The notes: generated by a model from the letters alone, not told the origin. DNA of 64,000 nt from Arthrobacter sp. SW1 (GCF_001766675.1 NZ_MJLT01000045.1:248001-312000); one strand, 5' to 3'; positions 37,193 through 46,365 are shown, numbered from the stretch's first letter. Made by a program: numbers and translations.

Positions 37193-37750
37193 TCAACAAT
37201 CGCTTTGGAAGGCAGCCTTGACCAAGGCTGCCGACTGGTAGGCGTATTGGTACGCCCATTCAAAAACGTTCAATCCTTCGTCATAGCCGATCATGCGGAC
37301 CGTACCCGGGAAACAGCGCCGGATGATCCACCCGGCCCGGGTGACGTGGAATGTCGGTGCCACGATATTTGCGCTTTTCCACCCGTACTTTTCCGCCATT
37401 GCGGCGAGCTCCAGGGCTTCGCCTTCGGTGGTGAAAGGTTCGGGATGGAAGCACAGGATTTTGTAATGCCGCTTGGCTTCGCAGTACGCACCCTCAATGC
37501 GGCCGTTTTCGCTCAGCGGCATGGAGATCGCAATGGTGTCCGCGGCGCCCTGGAGCATGAGCTGCTCCGCGTACTCCACCCGCGCCGACGGCGGTCCGAG
37601 GACGAAGACGACATCCGCGGGCAGCGGTTCATCGCTCGCGGGAACCACGAACAACGGAATTCCCGCCAGCCCCCAGGCGAGCAGCACGGCCAGGAACCAG
37701 GCGAGGATCCGTCGTCGGCGGAAGCGCTTGAAGGACACGTTCTTCTTCAC
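37193..37750 (-). CDS. DUF218 (YdcF/ElyC-like) membrane protein
   Basis: 185 residues. A basic N-terminus (KKNVSFKRFRRRR) is followed by one membrane segment (about 14-34), then the DUF218 domain outside the membrane: DVVFVLGPPSARVEYAEQLM, TTEGEALELAAMAEKYGWKS and IVAPTFHVTRAGWIIRRCFP. Family members such as ElyC and SanA affect envelope polymer synthesis, but no enzyme activity is firmly assigned. It begins 4 bp after the stop of the acyltransferase-SGNH gene, so the two are probably co-transcribed. Confidence 0.85.
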   Translation of the reverse strand: MKKNVSFKRFRRRRILAWFLAVLLAWGLAGIPLFVVPASDEPLPADVVFVLGPPSARVEYAEQLMLQGAADTIAISMPLSENGRIEGAYCEAKRHYKILCFHPEPFTTEGEALELAAMAEKYGWKSANIVAPTFHVTRAGWIIRRCFPGTVRMIGYDEGLNVFEWAYQYAYQSAALVKAAFQSDC

Positions 37751-37754
37751 GGGA

Positions 37755-39983
37755 CTACTTTGCGGCGGCGGTCACGCCGGAAACCGTCTGCGCCAGGACG
37801 GGCCCGAGCTTCTCGGCGAACTGGTAGTTCAGGTGGGAAACGTCCGCGTAGACGGGTGTTGTGCCGATGAACGCAGGGCAGCTGTTGCGCGGGGAGCAGA
37901 ACCAGGATTTGGTGCTGGCCAGGGTCACTTTGCCCTTGCCGGCAGCGGTTGCCGCTGCGGCGGCCTGGCGCTCGACGGATTCTGTGTCGAAGTAGATGGA
38001 GTCCGGGCTGGTGACGCAATCGGCGGGTTTGCTGATCCTGGTGGCGCATTGCTGCAGGTTCTTGCCGCCCGGTGGAGGGCTCAGGACAACCACCTGCTTG
38101 GCAGCCGCTGCCAGCTCGGTGAAGCTTGCCTGGGCCGCCTTCGACCACTCCTGGAGGCTTGCCGGGCCCTTGCTTCCGCTCGCAAGCCGGGCCGTTGTGC
38201 CGGCCACGCTGGACATGAAGATGGCATCCGGCTTGATGTCGCGCATCTTGGCGTAGGCGTTGTTGTGGAAGGACGTGCATTCCGGGTGCGGAGCCAAAGC
38301 GTCGTTGACTCCGTGCAGCACCGGGATCTTGATGGCGGGGCATTCCTGCAGCGTGTACACCAGGATCTTGTAGCCCTTGGGTTCCAGCGCGGCACGAAGC
38401 CCGGGCAGCCAGCTGATGGCCACGGAATCGCCCAGGAGGACCGCGGTCTTCTTGGCTTTCGCGTCGCCGTAGACGCAGCGGGCTGCGTTTTCCATGGGGT
38501 CCGGCAGGGAATTGACGTCCTTGCCCAGGCAACCGTCCTTGGCCCATTCCCGGGCTTGGGTGTCCCGGCCCAGCGATTCGATGGACGGGGAAAGTTCCGG
38601 CCATGCCGTGGCGTCCAGGGCGGTGCGGATCTGCGCTGCCAGGGCCGTTTCAGCGGTCTTGGCGTCGACGGCGGGCGCTTTCGACTTCGGGCCGAGGGAA
38701 GCGTTGGCGGCTTCGGAGGGTTTTGCCGCATAAAGGTTGAGGGAGTAGGCCCCGGCCACCGCCGTGACGATGAACAAGGCCACCACGCCCGTGATCTGGG
38801 CTGCGAGCTTGGGGGATATCCGGTGGCTGTGGCGCTTCTTTGCCGCTGCTGGATCAAGCCAGCTCGACTTCCGGATGGGGTCTTCAAGAAGGTGGAAGGA
38901 CAGCACGGAGAGGCCCGCGATGATCGCCAGGACGATTGCGATGGTGACCGGTTCCTCCACCGGCATGAGGGACTCGGCGAAGATGATCACCGGGAAGTGC
39001 CACAGGTAGAGGGAATACGAAATATCGCCCAGGTACCCCGCCACTCCGGTGGTCAGGGGGAAGACAGCACGGGCAGGGCCGCCCGTACCCGCGGCGATGA
39101 CCAGGCAGCTCGACAGCACGGGTACGATCGCCCACGGCCCGGGGAAGGGCATGTCCGGGGTGATGAAGAACAGGCTCCAGGCGATGCCGGCGAGTCCGAG
39201 GTAGCTGAGGTACGGCCGGAGGAGGTCCGGGATGCGGGCCAGGCTTTTCGCGCAGACAGCCAGGAGCGCGCCCAGCCCCAGCTCCCAGGAACGGGAGAAG
39301 GTGGAGAAGTAGGCGACCGTGGGGGACGACGCGGTTTCCCACAGCGCGAACGCCAGCGAGCCAACCACGACGACGGCCATCACCCAGGTGAGCGTGCGCA
39401 GGGCGGTCTGGTGGGACCATCCGAACCGCCCGGCAAGCCCGCCGAGGACCAGCACGATCAATACCGGCCACACCACATAGAACTGTTCTTCGACCGCCAG
39501 GGACCAGAAGTGCTGCAGCGGCGACACCGGGCCGGCGACGTTCATGTAGTCCGTGCCGCTCAGCGCGAAGTGCCAGTTGGCGGCGAAGGCCATGGCCCAC
39601 AGCCCGTCTTCGGCGATGATCCTGGCGCGGCCGGCGTTGAGGACCAGCCAGGCCGCCGCCATGGTGACCAGCAGCACGAGGACGGCAAGCGGCATGATGC
39701 GCCTGATGCGCCGCTTGTAGAAGTCGACGAAGGAAATCCGGCCCTTGCGGGAATGCTCCTTGATGAGCAGGCCCGTGATCAGGAAGCCGGAGATGACGAA
39801 GAAGACGTCCACCCCGATGAATCCGCCGGCCGGCCAGTGAAGCAGGTGGTCGCAGATCACTGCGACAACTGCGAGCGCCCGCAGCCCCTGGATATCCTTG
39901 CGCGCTGCTTTATTCGGATGTGCTGCGGCAGTTATGCCGGGGCGGCGCGCAAAAGAAGGCAGCCGAAGGTTTGCAATTGCCAA
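37755..39983 (-). CDS. Acyltransferase 3 - SGNH fusion (OafA/YrhL-like)
   Basis: 742 residues. The membrane acyltransferase domain (about 28-385) opens with KDIQGLRALAVVAVICDHLL and has GGFIGVDVFFVISGFLITGL and the YKRRIRRIMPL block. The C-terminal SGNH domain outside the membrane starts at AVLLGDSVAISWLPGLRAAL (catalytic Ser) and ends with the Asp/His block YADVSHLNYQFAEKLGPVLA. The first domain passes acyl groups across the membrane and the second loads them on the acceptor, as in OafA and OatA. A Lys/Ala-rich segment (about 405-455) joins them. The motif at 40063-40080 lies about 80 bp upstream of the start. Confidence 0.93.
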   Translation of the reverse strand: MAIANLRLPSFARRPGITAAAHPNKAARKDIQGLRALAVVAVICDHLLHWPAGGFIGVDVFFVISGFLITGLLIKEHSRKGRISFVDFYKRRIRRIMPLAVLVLLVTMAAAWLVLNAGRARIIAEDGLWAMAFAANWHFALSGTDYMNVAGPVSPLQHFWSLAVEEQFYVVWPVLIVLVLGGLAGRFGWSHQTALRTLTWVMAVVVVGSLAFALWETASSPTVAYFSTFSRSWELGLGALLAVCAKSLARIPDLLRPYLSYLGLAGIAWSLFFITPDMPFPGPWAIVPVLSSCLVIAAGTGGPARAVFPLTTGVAGYLGDISYSLYLWHFPVIIFAESLMPVEEPVTIAIVLAIIAGLSVLSFHLLEDPIRKSSWLDPAAAKKRHSHRISPKLAAQITGVVALFIVTAVAGAYSLNLYAAKPSEAANASLGPKSKAPAVDAKTAETALAAQIRTALDATAWPELSPSIESLGRDTQAREWAKDGCLGKDVNSLPDPMENAARCVYGDAKAKKTAVLLGDSVAISWLPGLRAALEPKGYKILVYTLQECPAIKIPVLHGVNDALAPHPECTSFHNNAYAKMRDIKPDAIFMSSVAGTTARLASGSKGPASLQEWSKAAQASFTELAAAAKQVVVLSPPPGGKNLQQCATRISKPADCVTSPDSIYFDTESVERQAAAAATAAGKGKVTLASTKSWFCSPRNSCPAFIGTTPVYADVSHLNYQFAEKLGPVLAQTVSGVTAAAK

Positions 39984-40062
39984 AATGTGTCCCCATCGAA
40001 AAGAAATGATCCGCCGGGCGTGAGACGGGCCGGGGTCCGTGCTTAATCGTAGCTCAGCGTTT

Positions 40063-40080
40063 GTTACGGCTTTGTGGCCG
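40063..40080. promoter_or_regulatory. 18-base motif shared with 25032-25049
   Basis: Second copy (GTTACGGCTTTGTGGCCG), one base different from the first. It lies in the 120-bp gap between the acyltransferase-SGNH start (39983) and the end of the sugar-phosphotransferase gene (40104), where the leftward promoter should be. Confidence 0.45.
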
Positions 40081-40103
40081 GCCGGTCAAAATTACGCGGA
40101 TTT

Positions 40104-41552
40104 TCAGTAGGCCCCGGTGCTCTGGAAAACGGCCCTGACAGTCCTCAGCAGGATGACGAGGTCACCGGCCAGGGACCAGTTCTCCACGTAGTAGAGGTCC
40201 AGGCGGACGGAGTCCTGCCAGGAGAGATTGGACCGCCCGCTGACCTGCCACAGGCCGGTGACGCCGGGCTTGACCAGCAGGCGGCGGCGCACGATCTGTT
40301 CGTAGGCTTCGACCTCCCGGGGGAGCGGCGGGCGCGGGCCCACCAGGCTCATCGAACCGCCCAGCACATTGAACAGCTGCGGGAGTTCGTCGAGGCTGAA
40401 ACGCCGCAGGGTGCCGCCGATCCGGGTGATCCGTGGATCGTTCTTCATCTTGAAGAGCACGCCGCTGCCCTCGTTGAGGCTGCTGAGTTCGGCAAGCCGC
40501 TCTTCGGCGTCGGTCACCATGGAACGGAACTTCAGCATGCTGAAGGTGCTTCCGCCCACGCCTACGCGCTCCTGCCGGAACAGCACGGGCCCCTTGCTGT
40601 CCAGGCGGACGGCGAGTGCTACGAGGGCGAAAACGGGCGCCAGCAGGATGATCGCCGTGCTTGCTGCCGTGATATCGAACAGCCGCTTCGCCAGGCGTTG
40701 CCCTGCTTCGAGGGTGGGCGTGCTGACGTGGATGAGGGGAAGCCCTGCGATCGGCCGGGTGTGAATGCGCGGGCCGGCGATGTCCGTCAGGGCCGGGGCC
40801 ATGATGAGGCCGACGTTGCGGGAGGCCAGCTCCCAGCCGAGGTGCCGGATGACTTTGGGGTGCAGCTGGACGCCGGCGGACATCGCGACGGCGTCGGCCT
40901 CGCAGCGCTCGATCGCTTCCAGGATGGAGTGCATGTCCGGTTCGTGGCCCATGTGCGGCAGGCCGTCGAACATTTCCTCCACCGGGCCGTCCGGCGCTCC
41001 CGGAGTGTAGGTGCCCACCGGCAGGTAGCCTGCATGCTTTGCGCCGTGCAGCGAGGAGGCGAGATGCGCGACGGCGCCGGGGCCGCCGAGCAGCATGATC
41101 CGGGACATGCTGTACCCCTGGCGGCGGGTGGCCGTCAGCCGGCGGCGCAGGATCCAGCGTGCCAGGAGCAGGCCGATGAGCCCTGCGGGCAGGGCGATGC
41201 CTACGTAGCCCCGGGCGGTATCGAATTTGAAGACGTACGAAAAAATCGCCACCATGCCGAAGAGCCAAAGGGAAGCCGTAGCCACCCGTTTGAATTCCTC
41301 CGGGCCGGCGCCAAGAATCTTGCTGTCCCTGCTGTGCCAGGCCCCCAGCATGAGCCACCAGGACAGGATGAGGATGACGGACAACGTGCCGTACGGGGTT
41401 TCCTCATAACCCGGCGAGGCAGGGTCGAGGCCGAAACGGATGATGTACGCGCCACCCACGGCAACGACGATGACAAACGCATCCACGACTTTCAGGCGCA
41501 ACGATTCACGCGCGCCCCAACCGACGTCTCGACCCACTTTCCAGGCCCCCAT
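40104..41552 (-). CDS. Polyprenyl-phosphate sugar-1-phosphate transferase (initiating, WbaP/CpsE type)
   Basis: 482 residues. Four or five membrane segments in the N-terminal half (VVDAFVIVVAVGGAYIIRFG and others) precede a CoA-binding-like soluble region. The C-terminal bacterial sugar transferase domain (about 285-482) has KRLFDITAASTAIILLAPVF, GPVLFRQERVGVGG, MLKFRSMVTDAEERL, RRFSLDELPQLFNVLGG and VGPRPPLPREVEAYE, then KPGVTGLWQVSGRS. It starts each repeat unit by loading a hexose-1-phosphate on undecaprenyl phosphate. It marks the right end of the polysaccharide locus. No clear ribosome site precedes the ATG, so the start is less certain. Confidence 0.93.
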   Translation of the reverse strand: MGAWKVGRDVGWGARESLRLKVVDAFVIVVAVGGAYIIRFGLDPASPGYEETPYGTLSVILILSWWLMLGAWHSRDSKILGAGPEEFKRVATASLWLFGMVAIFSYVFKFDTARGYVGIALPAGLIGLLLARWILRRRLTATRRQGYSMSRIMLLGGPGAVAHLASSLHGAKHAGYLPVGTYTPGAPDGPVEEMFDGLPHMGHEPDMHSILEAIERCEADAVAMSAGVQLHPKVIRHLGWELASRNVGLIMAPALTDIAGPRIHTRPIAGLPLIHVSTPTLEAGQRLAKRLFDITAASTAIILLAPVFALVALAVRLDSKGPVLFRQERVGVGGSTFSMLKFRSMVTDAEERLAELSSLNEGSGVLFKMKNDPRITRIGGTLRRFSLDELPQLFNVLGGSMSLVGPRPPLPREVEAYEQIVRRRLLVKPGVTGLWQVSGRSNLSWQDSVRLDLYYVENWSLAGDLVILLRTVRAVFQSTGAY

Positions 41553-41795
41553 TTCATGATGAACTTTTCACCCCGGGGTTTGTGGTGCATGTTGGGAAGG
41601 TCCGGGGTACCGAGGCGTGATCCGGGCGTCATTGACCGGTTCCACCTAGCTGGAAATATTACTGAGGATCCGGGGAATTTGACCCTTTTCCGTCATTACT
41701 TCCGGTTCGGTCAGTCATGATTGGTCATTTTGCAAGTCAATTCATATTCTGTGCTGATGCCCGGTGTAGTGCAGCCCTGGCCGGGGAGTGGCGGA

Positions 41796-42272
41796 TCAGC
41801 GGGTGTCGACGTCTTCGAACACCAGGAATGTCTGGGTGTCAATAACGCCGGGCATCGATTGGAGCTGGTCGAAAATCACGCGTCGGAGATGCAGGTTATC
41901 CGTGGCGCGCACCAGCAGGATCACATCGAAACTCCCGCCGACCAGCGCAATGTGCTGGATTTCCGGAATGGCCCGCAACTGTTCGCGCAAGGTGCGCCAG
42001 GAATGCTGCTGCACTTTCAAAGTCACATAGGCCGAGGATTTGAGCCCGGCCTTAACGGGATCCACCACGGCGGTGAACTTTGTCAGCACCCCGGCGCCGG
42101 TGAGCCTTGCGATCCGGGTGTAGGCGTGGGCGCGGCTGATGTGCACGTTCTCCGCCACCTGCGTGACTGACATGCGGCCGTCCCGCGTGAGTTCAGCGAT
42201 GATGTCCCGGTCCACCTTGTCGAGGGACACCTCCAGCGGGACCTCCGCAGCGTCGTTCTCTTGCCCGTCCAT
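41796..42272 (-). CDS. Lrp/AsnC-family regulator, probable BkdR
   Basis: 158 residues from the ATG at 42272, which has GGAG 7 bases upstream; the longer TTG frame to 42332 is less likely. The N-terminal HTH is DKVDRDIIAELTRDGRMSVT, then QVAENVHISRAHAYTRIARL; the C-terminal RAM ligand domain runs about 75-155 (HIALVGGSFDVILLVRATDN). It is divergent from the branched-chain oxoacid dehydrogenase operon, the standard arrangement for BkdR, which senses branched-chain amino acids. The 180-bp gap between them must hold its sites, but I cannot single out an operator. Confidence 0.88.
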   Translation of the reverse strand: MDGQENDAAEVPLEVSLDKVDRDIIAELTRDGRMSVTQVAENVHISRAHAYTRIARLTGAGVLTKFTAVVDPVKAGLKSSAYVTLKVQQHSWRTLREQLRAIPEIQHIALVGGSFDVILLVRATDNLHLRRVIFDQLQSMPGVIDTQTFLVFEDVDTR

Positions 42273-42452
42273 GCCCGGCTCCGTTTCCAATTCGTCCACA
42301 CGCGGCCGGTAACCCAGCTCACATTTTTGCAATCTGTCTCTCAGCGTAGCCAGTTTCCGAAAGCTCTTCCACGATTCCCGGCATCACTGGATACGAAAGT
42401 CCGCGCAGGACCATACTTGACGCAAAAGTGGAAACCCTTAAAGGACGGACCA

Positions 42453-43676
42453 ATGACGATCTCCGCAAGTCAGGAACCCAATACCGGCCAGCCGCCTGCC
42501 ACGGACCAGGAACCGGGCCCGGCATCCGAGCAGGCCTCCGAGGTGCAGCGCAAGTTCGGCATCAGCGTCGAGGACTACATGCTCCCCGCCCGCCGCCAGA
42601 TCCAGATGGTGGCCCCGGACGGAACCCTCAAACCGGAATCCGAACAAGGCACCGAACCCGGCCACGAATACCCCATCCCCGGCGACGCTGAACTCGTCGC
42701 CGCTTACGAACGCCTCGTCGTCGGGCGCCGGGTCAACGACCAGAACTCGGCGCTCGTCCGGCAGGGCCGCATGGCCGTCTACCCTTCCAGCCACGGCCAG
42801 GAAGCCTGCCAGGTGGCGGCCGCCATGTGCCTCAGCGACGGCGACTGGCTCTTCCCCACCTACCGCGACGCCGTCGCCGTCATGGCCAAGGGCGTGGACC
42901 CGGTCCAGGCCATGACCATCTTCCGCGGCGATTGGCACGGCGGCTACGACCCGCACGAACACAAGGTGGGCATCCAGTGCACTCCGCTCACCACCCAGCT
43001 GCTGCACGCGGTGGGGGTGGCGCATGCAGCCAAGCTGCGCGGCGAAGACACCGTGGTGCTGGCCATGTGCGGCGACGGCGCCACCAGCGAAGGCGACTTC
43101 CACGAAGCCCTCAACTTCGCCGCCGTCTTCCACCTGCCGGTGATTTTCTTCGTGCAGAACAACAAATACGCCATCTCCGTTCCGCTGAGCCACCAGTCCG
43201 TGGCACCTTCGCTTGCCCACAAGGCCGTGGGCTACGGCATGGCCGGCGAACGCGTGGACGGCAACGACCTCGTGGCCCTCCTCGCTGTCCTGGACCGTGC
43301 CGTGAAGCTCGCCCGCGAAGGCTCCGGGCCCCTCCTGGTCGAGGCCCACACGTACCGCATGCAGGCCCACACCAACGCCGACGACGACACCCGCTACCGG
43401 GACAACGCCGAAGTCAGCGAATGGAAGGCCAAGGATCCGCTCAGCCGCATGGACGTTTACCTGCGCAGCCGCGGACTGCTCGACGACGACGGCGCCGCCC
43501 GGATCGCCGAACGCGCCGAAGCCGTAGCCACCCAGCTCCGCGAAGGCCTGGGCGAAGACGTTCCGGTGGAACCGCAGAACCTCTTCAAATATGTCTTCTC
43601 CACCCCCACCCCGCAGTTGCGCGAACAGTCCGCGCTGCTGGCCGACGAACTTGCACGTGAGGCGGGCGCCAAATGA
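42453..43676 (+). CDS. bkdA: Branched-chain 2-oxoacid dehydrogenase E1 alpha subunit
   Basis: 407 residues, AAAGGA 7 bases before the ATG. It decarboxylates the 2-oxoacids of Val, Leu and Ile using thiamine diphosphate and, with E1beta, loads the acyl group on E2. The thiamine-binding motif is GDGATSEGDFHEALNFAAVF, ending in NN. The SHGQEACQVAAA and ALLVEAHTYRMQAHTNADDD-like blocks (LLVEAHTYRMQAHTNADDDT) with the phosphorylation-loop region are conserved. The first ~60 residues (Gln/Glu/Pro-rich) extend beyond homology. The product branched acyl-CoAs prime iso/anteiso fatty acids in actinobacteria. It overlaps bkdB by ATGA. Confidence 0.95.
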   Translation: MTISASQEPNTGQPPATDQEPGPASEQASEVQRKFGISVEDYMLPARRQIQMVAPDGTLKPESEQGTEPGHEYPIPGDAELVAAYERLVVGRRVNDQNSALVRQGRMAVYPSSHGQEACQVAAAMCLSDGDWLFPTYRDAVAVMAKGVDPVQAMTIFRGDWHGGYDPHEHKVGIQCTPLTTQLLHAVGVAHAAKLRGEDTVVLAMCGDGATSEGDFHEALNFAAVFHLPVIFFVQNNKYAISVPLSHQSVAPSLAHKAVGYGMAGERVDGNDLVALLAVLDRAVKLAREGSGPLLVEAHTYRMQAHTNADDDTRYRDNAEVSEWKAKDPLSRMDVYLRSRGLLDDDGAARIAERAEAVATQLREGLGEDVPVEPQNLFKYVFSTPTPQLREQSALLADELAREAGAK

Positions 43677-44779
43677 CCATCACCACTTCCTCCGAAGCCA
43701 ACGGCAATGTCAGCGCAGCCACCGCCCGTGCGGCAGCAGCGGCAGCCGCCGTCGCCGAAGCCCGCAAACCGCAGAGCGTCACCATGGCCAAGGCCCTCAA
43801 CACCGCCATGGCCGACGCCATGCGCGACGACAGCTCCGTGCTCGTCTTCGGCGAAGACGTCGGCCGCTTGGGCGGCGTCTTCCGCATCACCGACGGCCTG
43901 ATGGCCGAATTCGGCGAAGAACGCTGCTTCGACACCCCGCTGGCCGAATCCGGCATCGTGGGCATGGCGATCGGCATGGCCATGAACGGCATGCGCCCGG
44001 TCATCGAAATGCAGTTCGACGCCTTCGCCTACCCGGCCTTCGAACAGATCCTCAGCCACGTGGCCAAGATGCACAACCGCACCCGCGGCGCGCTCACACT
44101 GCCCATGGTCATCCGCGTGCCCTACGCCGGCGGAATCGGCGGCGTGGAACACCACTGCGACTCCTCCGAGGCCTACTACGCCCACACCGCCGGCCTGAAG
44201 GTCTTCACCCCTGCCACCGTGGCGGACGCCTACCGCATGCTGCGCGAAGCGATCGACTCCGACGACCCCGTGATCTTCATGGAACCCAAGAAGCTCTACT
44301 GGTCCAAGGACCAGGTGGACCTCGAAGCACTCGCCGCCGAACACGCCGCCAACCGCACCGCAGGGACCAGCAGCGAAGGCCGCGCCGCCGTCGCCCGCTC
44401 CGGCACGGACGCCACCCTGATCGCCTACGGCCCCTCCGTCCCCACCGCCCTGGCCGCCGCGGCAGTGGCCGCGGAAGAAGGCCGCTCCCTCGAAGTGATC
44501 GACGTGCGCACCATCGTGCCGTTCGACGACGAAACCGTCACCGCATCGGTCCGCAAGACCGGCCGCGCCGTGGTCATCGCCGAAGCACACGGCTTCGCCT
44601 CCGTGGCCTCCGAAATCGTGGCCCGCGTCCAGGAACGCTGCTTCCACCACCTGGCCGCGCCCATCCGCCGCGTGACCGGCTTCGACGTGCCCTACCCGGC
44701 CCCGAAGCTGGAGCACTACTACCTGCCAAGCGTCGACCGCATCCTCGACGCCGTCGACGATCTGCAATGGGAGAACTGA
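43673..44779 (+). CDS. bkdB: Branched-chain 2-oxoacid dehydrogenase E1 beta subunit
   Basis: 368 residues. The transketolase-like domain begins near residue 40 (VTMAKALNTAMADAMRDDSS, then VFGEDVGRLGGVFRITDGL). It has FDTPLAESGIVGMAIGMAMN, IEMQFDAFAYPAFEQILSH and the C-terminal domain DVRTIVPFDDETVTASVRKT. An Ala-rich N-terminal extension (about 10-30) is unusual in length. The start overlaps bkdA, and bkdC follows 2 bases after the stop, so the subunits are made together. Confidence 0.95.
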   Translation: MTITTSSEANGNVSAATARAAAAAAAVAEARKPQSVTMAKALNTAMADAMRDDSSVLVFGEDVGRLGGVFRITDGLMAEFGEERCFDTPLAESGIVGMAIGMAMNGMRPVIEMQFDAFAYPAFEQILSHVAKMHNRTRGALTLPMVIRVPYAGGIGGVEHHCDSSEAYYAHTAGLKVFTPATVADAYRMLREAIDSDDPVIFMEPKKLYWSKDQVDLEALAAEHAANRTAGTSSEGRAAVARSGTDATLIAYGPSVPTALAAAAVAAEEGRSLEVIDVRTIVPFDDETVTASVRKTGRAVVIAEAHGFASVASEIVARVQERCFHHLAAPIRRVTGFDVPYPAPKLEHYYLPSVDRILDAVDDLQWEN

Positions 44780-44781
44780 CC

Positions 44782-46365
44782 ATGACCGCCGAACTCAACA
44801 CGAGCGAACTCCAAGTCTTCCGGCTCCCGGACCTCGGAGAAGGCCTCACCGAAGCCGAACTGCTCAACTGGCTCGTGGCCGTGGGCGACGAAATCCGCGT
44901 CGACCAGCCCATCGCCGAAGTCGAGACCGCCAAGTCCGTCGTCGAAGTACCGTCCCCGTACGCCGGCACCGTCGCCGTGCTGCACGGCGAACCCGGCCAG
45001 ACGCTCGACGTCGGGAAGCCGCTGATTTCGGTGGCTCGGGTTGGTGCTGCGTCCATTGCTGTTGGTTCCGGCATGGGTTCCGGCGCCTCCGCGGATGATG
45101 CCGCCCCCGCCCCTTCGGTGGACGGCTCTGCTGCAAGCAGCGAGCCGTCCACCGAAGGCAGGCCCGATGCCACTCCCGGGGCGGCATCATCCGCTCCGGC
45201 TTCGGCTGTCGACGCACCTTTGGCGGCATCATCCGCTCCTGCTGGCGCTGTCGACGCACCTTCTGCTGTTTCTGAATCTGCTGCCGAGACCTACCGGACC
45301 GAGGAACGCGCGGGTTCCGGGAACGTCCTTATTGGTTATGGGACCTCCGGTGGGGGCGAGGCCCGGCGGACGCGGCCTCGGAAGGTTCCTGCCGCCGTCG
45401 TTCCCGTGGTGGATGTGGCTGTTCCCTCGGCGGGTTCGCGGGTTCCCGGGAAACTGTCCGCCGTGATTTCGCCGCTGGTGCGGAAGATGGCCCGGGACCA
45501 CGGGGTGGCGCTGGAGTCGGTTCCGGGTTCGGGGGAGAGCGGGCTCATCCTGCGCCGGGATGTGGAGGCCGCCATCGCCGCTCCGCAGAAGGCTGATTCC
45601 GCAGCAAAGGCACCGGCTACTACAGAAGCCGCAGGGCCCGTTGATTCGCGGACCGGGCTCGGTGTGGCGTCGCGGTCCGCTGTCCGCGGAGTGCGGAAGG
45701 CCGTGGCCGCGAACATGGCACGGAGCCGCTCCGAGATTCCCGAGGCCACGGTGTGGGTGGATGTGGACGCCACCGCCCTGCTGGAGATGCGCGCCGAACT
45801 GAAGAAGCGCGGGGCGGAGCACACGCCGGGACTGCTGGCGTTCATCGCCCGCTTCGTCACCGCCGGGCTCAAGAAGTACCCGGAGCTCAACACCCGCTTC
45901 GAAACCCTTTCGGACGGCAGCCAGGAGATCGTCGCCTTCGACGGCATCAACCTCGGCTTCGCCGCGCAGACAGAACGCGGACTCGTGGTGCCCTCGGTGC
46001 GGGGCGCGGACAAACTCAGCGCCCGCGAACTGGACGCCGAGATCCGCCGCCTGACCGCCGTCGCACGCGACGGCAAGGCGACTCCTGCGGAGCTGGGCAG
46101 CGGCACGTTCACGCTCAACAACTACGGCGTGTTCGGCGTCGACGGCTCCGCGGCGATCATCAACTACCCGGAGGTGGCCATGCTGGGCCTCGGCCGGATC
46201 ATCGACAAGCCGTGGGTGGTGGACGGGCAGCTGGCCGTCCGGAAGGTCACCGAGCTGACCCTCGCCTTCGACCACCGCGTATGCGACGGCGAAACCGCGG
46301 CCGGGTTCCTGCGGTACGTTGCGGACGCCATCGAAAACCCGGGAACCGTACTTTCGGATCTGTAG
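44782..46365 (+). CDS. bkdC: Branched-chain 2-oxoacid dehydrogenase E2 (dihydrolipoyl acyltransferase)
   Basis: 527 residues. Order of domains: lipoyl domain (about 10-85, with VETAKSVVEVPSPYAG carrying the lipoyl-Lys), a long Ala/Ser/Pro-rich linker (about 90-205), the E1/E3-binding domain (about 215-255, SPLVRKMARDHGVALESVPG) and the catalytic domain (about 290-527) ending with AFDHRVCDGETAAGFL, which holds the HxxxDG active site. The linker segment 104-161 is encoded by nested palindromes and a 42-bp tandem repeat. No E3 (lpd) gene lies nearby, so a shared E3 must serve. Confidence 0.95.
   Translation: MTAELNTSELQVFRLPDLGEGLTEAELLNWLVAVGDEIRVDQPIAEVETAKSVVEVPSPYAGTVAVLHGEPGQTLDVGKPLISVARVGAASIAVGSGMGSGASADDAAPAPSVDGSAASSEPSTEGRPDATPGAASSAPASAVDAPLAASSAPAGAVDAPSAVSESAAETYRTEERAGSGNVLIGYGTSGGGEARRTRPRKVPAAVVPVVDVAVPSAGSRVPGKLSAVISPLVRKMARDHGVALESVPGSGESGLILRRDVEAAIAAPQKADSAAKAPATTEAAGPVDSRTGLGVASRSAVRGVRKAVAANMARSRSEIPEATVWVDVDATALLEMRAELKKRGAEHTPGLLAFIARFVTAGLKKYPELNTRFETLSDGSQEIVAFDGINLGFAAQTERGLVVPSVRGADKLSARELDAEIRRLTAVARDGKATPAELGSGTFTLNNYGVFGVDGSAAIINYPEVAMLGLGRIIDKPWVVDGQLAVRKVTELTLAFDHRVCDGETAAGFLRYVADAIENPGTVLSDL
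45091..45194. repeat. Nested perfect inverted repeats inside the bkdC linker
   Basis: Outer arms of 17 bp (45091-45107, GCGGATGATGCCGCCCC, and 45178-45194) and inner arms of 17 bp (45112-45128, CCTTCGGTGGACGGCTC, and 45142-45158) are both perfect complements. The apex adds a 5-bp GCTGC/GCAGC pair. The whole is in frame and encodes the Ser/Ala/Pro-rich linker. A 42-bp tandem repeat begins within the outer right arm. Confidence 0.88.
45181..45264 (+). repeat. 42-bp tandem repeat in the bkdC linker
   Basis: Two adjacent 42-bp units (45181-45222 and 45223-45264) each begin GCGGCATCATCCGCTCC and encode the 14-residue units AASSAPASAVDAPL and AASSAPAGAVDAPS. The start of each unit is the outer right arm of the palindrome, so the unit 2 copy gives a second possible pairing partner for 45091-45107. 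Confidence 0.85.

Noticed and set aside
42417..42445. TTGACG before bkdA as its -35 box
   Set aside because: A matching -10 would fall on the ribosome site; no convincing hexamer is there.
42438..43370. Open frame antisense to bkdA
   Set aside because: His/Val/Gly-rich shadow of a clear E1 alpha gene.
45091..45264. CRISPR-like repeat
   Set aside because: Repeats are adjacent, in frame in a gene, and there is no spacer pattern.
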